This document shows positions 4,406-6,842 of a stretch of DNA of 6,842 bases, piece after piece. The stretch's first letter is position 1. Each line of letters starts with the position of its first letter. Position numbers and translations under genes: made by a program. Where the stretch lies: contig CAYSKJ010000163.1 of the NCBI GenBank assembly GCA_964431655.1, positions 1 to 6,842 on the forward strand, written 5' to 3'. The DNA comes from CAYMEV01 sp964431655 [NCBI: uncultured bacterium] (GTDB lineage: Bacteria; CAYMEV01). The notes under the pieces were generated by a model, which was not told the origin of the DNA, searched no databases, and saw only the letters and a list, made by a program, of their open reading frames with translations.

Positions 4406-6318
4406 GTGAAGCAATGCAGAATATATATATTTCCAATATTGACATAAATGAGGCAAAGAATGCCTACTATAATAGGCTTGGGGATTTTGACCCCGGTTTT
4501 GAGGAGTTGAAAGTAACACAATCCCTTGGCAGAGTTACCTATAACTGTGTTTACGCAGCCATTTCATCTCCTTATTTCAATTCAGCGGCAATGGACGGGA
4601 TAGCGGTTAAAGCTGAAGACACGTACAATGCAAGCGAGGTAAAGCCTGTCATACTTGCCGAGGGCAGGGATTTTGATTATATCAATACAGGAAACATCCT
4701 TAAAAATCCCTATAATTCTGTAATAATGATTGAGGATGTTATTGATATTGGAAAGGGTGAAATTAAGATTATTGGCCCTGCTCATCCATGGCAGCATATA
4801 AGGCTGGTTGGCGAAGATATTGCCGCAGGTGAGATGATTATACCCTCCAATCATATTATAAGGCCGGTCGACCTTGGGGCTATAATATCTGCAGGTATCG
4901 ATAAAGTGCGGGTATGCAGGAAACCGAGGGTAGGCATTATTCCTACTGGTTCGGAACTTGTGGATAGCTTGAGCCTTTTAGGTGAAGGCAAAATAATAGA
5001 ATCAAATTCCAGGGTATTTGAAGGGCTTGTAAAACAGTACGGGGGAATCTCAGAGAGATATGACCCTGTCAGGGATGAGATTGATGATCTGAGAAAAGCT
5101 TTCATAATGGGTGTAAAAGAGAATGACATTTTAATAATAAATGCCGGTTCTTCTGCCGGAGCCAGGGATTTTACTGCAGATGTCATAAGGGAGCTTGGCG
5201 AGGTAGTAATCCACGGTCTTGCATTAAAACCTGGAAAACCCACCATTCTTGGAATTATTGATAAAAAGCCGGTAATTGGAATTCCCGGTTATCCCGTTTC
5301 CTCATTCCTGGTATTTGAATCACTGGTAAAGCCTATTATCCTCAAATATTCCAGGCTGGAAAGGGAAAAGAGCGCAGAGAACAATAAGACAATCAGAGCA
5401 GTGCTTTCGCGAAGGATAGTATCCTCCTTCAAGCACCAGGAATTTGTCAGGGCAACGGTGGGCTATATTAAGGGCAGATATGTTGCCACACCCCTGATGC
5501 GCGGGGCCGGGGCAGCCATGAGCCTTGTGAGAGCTGATGGTATATTTGAGGTTCCACGGAACAGCGAAGGACTGGAAGCTGGTGAGGAGTTGGATGTAAG
5601 ACTCTATAAGCCTGAGGAGCTTTTGAAAAAAACCCTTCTTTCCATAGGCAGTCATGACATGATTATGGATGAGATATCCGATATGATGGACCTGGCTTCT
5701 GCCCATACCGGAAGCATGGGAGGAATTACAGCCATGAAGAGAAACGAGTGCCACATTGCGCCCATACATCTTCTGGATGAGCATACGGGCAGATACAATA
5801 TTTCCTATATTGAAAGGCACTTTCCCGGTAAAAATATGGTGCTGATAAAGGGCTTGAAAAGACTTCAGGGCTTTATGGTGCAAAAGGGAAACCCTGCTGG
5901 AATAAGAGGTTTTGACTCCCTGGTTAAAGATGGGGTAACCTATGTAAACAGGCAGAAGGGATCAGGGACCAGAATCCTTCTTGATTATAATTTAAGGAAA
6001 ATTAAGCTGGATCCCGGGAAAATTTCAGGTTATGAAAAGGAGATGACCACTCACATGGCTGTTGCTGCTGCTGTCGCCGGCGGAACAGCGGTAACGGGTC
6101 TGGGTGTGTTATCGGCAGCAAGGGGCACAGGGCTGGATTTTATTCCAGTGGGGTATGAAGAGTATGATTTTCTTACCACCCTTGAATTCATGGAGGATGA
6201 GAGGGTAAAGGTGTTTATAGACGTTATAAGATCAGAAGAGTTTAATAAAAGAGTGAACCGGCTGGGGGGATATGAGATGTCTGAAACAGGGCGCACTATT
6301 ATTATTGGAAAGCATTAA
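4402..6318 (+). CDS. moeA: MoeA fused to a periplasmic-binding-protein-like domain (second copy)
   Basis: The 638-residue protein has two parts. Residues 1-403 are a complete MoeA: AAMDGIAVK (62-70, D65), INTGN (94-98, T96), PTGSEL (181-186, E185), IIESNS (198-203), NAGSSAGARDFT (247-258), LKPGKPT (275-281) and GIPGYPVSS (293-301). Where E. coli MoeA and the first copy have aspartate (YDTN or RDIN), this copy has E200 (ESN). Residues about 411-638 are a PBP-like domain of the kind found alone or on MoeA in archaea and clostridia: SHD (417-419), GSMGGI (437-442), HLLDEHTGRYN (456-466), RLQGF (487-491), NRQKGSGTRILLD (516-528), GYEKE.TTH (543-551) and LDFIPVGYEEYD (578-589). There is no helix-turn-helix or signal peptide, so it is cytosolic. 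It may sense or hold the oxyanion or pterin; this is unproven. It has an ATGA start overlap with moeA, and GAGGT (4388-4392) serves as ribosome binding site. Confidence 0.93.
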   Translation: MSEAMQNIYISNIDINEAKNAYYNRLGDFDPGFEELKVTQSLGRVTYNCVYAAISSPYFNSAAMDGIAVKAEDTYNASEVKPVILAEGRDFDYINTGNILKNPYNSVIMIEDVIDIGKGEIKIIGPAHPWQHIRLVGEDIAAGEMIIPSNHIIRPVDLGAIISAGIDKVRVCRKPRVGIIPTGSELVDSLSLLGEGKIIESNSRVFEGLVKQYGGISERYDPVRDEIDDLRKAFIMGVKENDILIINAGSSAGARDFTADVIRELGEVVIHGLALKPGKPTILGIIDKKPVIGIPGYPVSSFLVFESLVKPIILKYSRLEREKSAENNKTIRAVLSRRIVSSFKHQEFVRATVGYIKGRYVATPLMRGAGAAMSLVRADGIFEVPRNSEGLEAGEELDVRLYKPEELLKKTLLSIGSHDMIMDEISDMMDLASAHTGSMGGITAMKRNECHIAPIHLLDEHTGRYNISYIERHFPGKNMVLIKGLKRLQGFMVQKGNPAGIRGFDSLVKDGVTYVNRQKGSGTRILLDYNLRKIKLDPGKISGYEKEMTTHMAVAAAVAGGTAVTGLGVLSAARGTGLDFIPVGYEEYDFLTTLEFMEDERVKVFIDVIRSEEFNKRVNRLGGYEMSETGRTIIIGKH

Positions 6319-6321
6319 TAA

Positions 6322-6842
6322 ATGGAAGATAAATACGGCAGGGCTATCACTTACCTGAGAATATCGGTCACCGATCTCTGCAATCTCAGATGCATTTACT
6401 GCATGCCTGAAAAAGGCGTAAAAAAACTAAAACATGATGATGTATTAAGGCTTGAGGAAATTGAACATATTGCAGATCAGTTTATATCCCTGGGCATCAC
6501 CAAGATTAGAATCACAGGGGGTGAGCCGCTGGTAAGGAAAGGAATTACTGATCTGCTCCGAAAACTGGGTAATGACAGAAGGCTGAAAGACTTTTCAATG
6601 ACAACCAATGGAATACTTCTTGATGAGTTTGCCGATGAGCTGAAAAAAACAGGTATTAAAAGGATAAACATTAGTGTTGATACCCTTGATGCCCGGAAAT
6701 ACAGCTATATTACCCGGGGCGGTGATATAGAAAGGCTGAAGAAAGGCTTAGATTCAGCAAAAAATACCGGCTTTGAGCCTATAAAGCTTAATGTGGTCCT
6801 GATAAAGGATTTCAATGATGATGAAATAGAAGATTTTGCCAG
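6322..6842 (+). CDS. moaA: GTP 3',8-cyclase MoaA, 5' part (cut by window end)
   Basis: MoaA is the radical S-adenosylmethionine enzyme that, with MoaC, turns GTP into cyclic pyranopterin monophosphate, the first pathway step. The frame is open from the ATG at 6322 to the window edge (173 complete codons of an expected 320 or so). The N-terminal [4Fe-4S] motif is LCNLRCIYCM with cysteines C20, C24 and C27, followed by the SAM-contacting TGGEPL (65-70), a TTNG block and a NISVDTL block, all normal for MoaA. The second iron-sulfur motif and C-terminal GG lie beyond the window. The start follows the previous gene's tandem TAA TAA stops (6316-6321) immediately; GGAAAG at 6307-6312 is a modest ribosome binding site with a 9-nt spacer. 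It belongs to the same operon. Confidence 0.95.
   Translation, partial: MEDKYGRAITYLRISVTDLCNLRCIYCMPEKGVKKLKHDDVLRLEEIEHIADQFISLGITKIRITGGEPLVRKGITDLLRKLGNDRRLKDFSMTTNGILLDEFADELKKTGIKRINISVDTLDARKYSYITRGGDIERLKKGLDSAKNTGFEPIKLNVVLIKDFNDDEIEDFA

Noticed and set aside
1-6842. Mobile element, CRISPR array, tRNA or rRNA
   Set aside because: No transposase or integrase frame, direct-repeat array, terminal inverted repeats or cloverleaf pattern was found; base composition and codon use look even across the window.

Overview
This window is one molybdenum/tungsten locus, with every supported gene on the + strand. The A/T-leaning composition, heavy use of ATA and AGA/AGG codons, strong purine-rich ribosome binding sites, a lipoprotein-type binding protein and a TTG start suggest a low-to-moderate GC Gram-positive anaerobe, most likely class Clostridia. 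That assignment is an inference; no taxonomic marker gene is present.

Layout: (1) positions 1-50 may hold the last codons of an unidentified gene. (2) Positions 51-183 are intergenic with a good sigma-A-type promoter (TTGACT, 17-nt spacer, TAGTAT), followed by mogA (184-681), which adenylates molybdopterin. (3) The 262-nt gap at 682-943 holds no gene. It carries a structured leader that I read as a molybdenum/tungsten cofactor (Moco/Tuco) riboswitch (about 732-850), an intrinsic terminator (889-916) and an internal segment (827-836) that can pair either with the aptamer or with the terminator. (4) From 944 onward is a tightly packed operon: tupA, tupB and tupC (tungstate ABC importer), moeA (metal insertase), a second moeA fused to a periplasmic-binding-protein-like domain, and the 5' part of moaA (radical SAM first step of molybdopterin synthesis), which runs off the window. 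Gaps from tupB onward are 6 nt or less, or the genes overlap.

How the parts fit: TupABC brings in tungstate; MoaA starts pterin synthesis from GTP; MogA activates molybdopterin as the adenylate; the MoeA proteins insert the metal. The leader RNA sits ahead of uptake and most of the synthesis genes but behind mogA. Its geometry predicts an OFF switch: when the finished cofactor is bound, the aptamer holds the segment needed for antitermination and the terminator forms. A tungstate-specific transporter as the first controlled gene, and an aptamer that seems to have only two arms, make the tungsten cofactor a reasonable candidate ligand.

The gene families are all known. The most notable points are the complete switching mechanism readable in the leader (including a GAAA tetraloop and a near-canonical 11-nt receptor), the paired and diverged MoeA proteins beside a tungstate importer, and an unusual tupB/tupC junction in which a small hairpin separates the ribosome binding site from the start codon.
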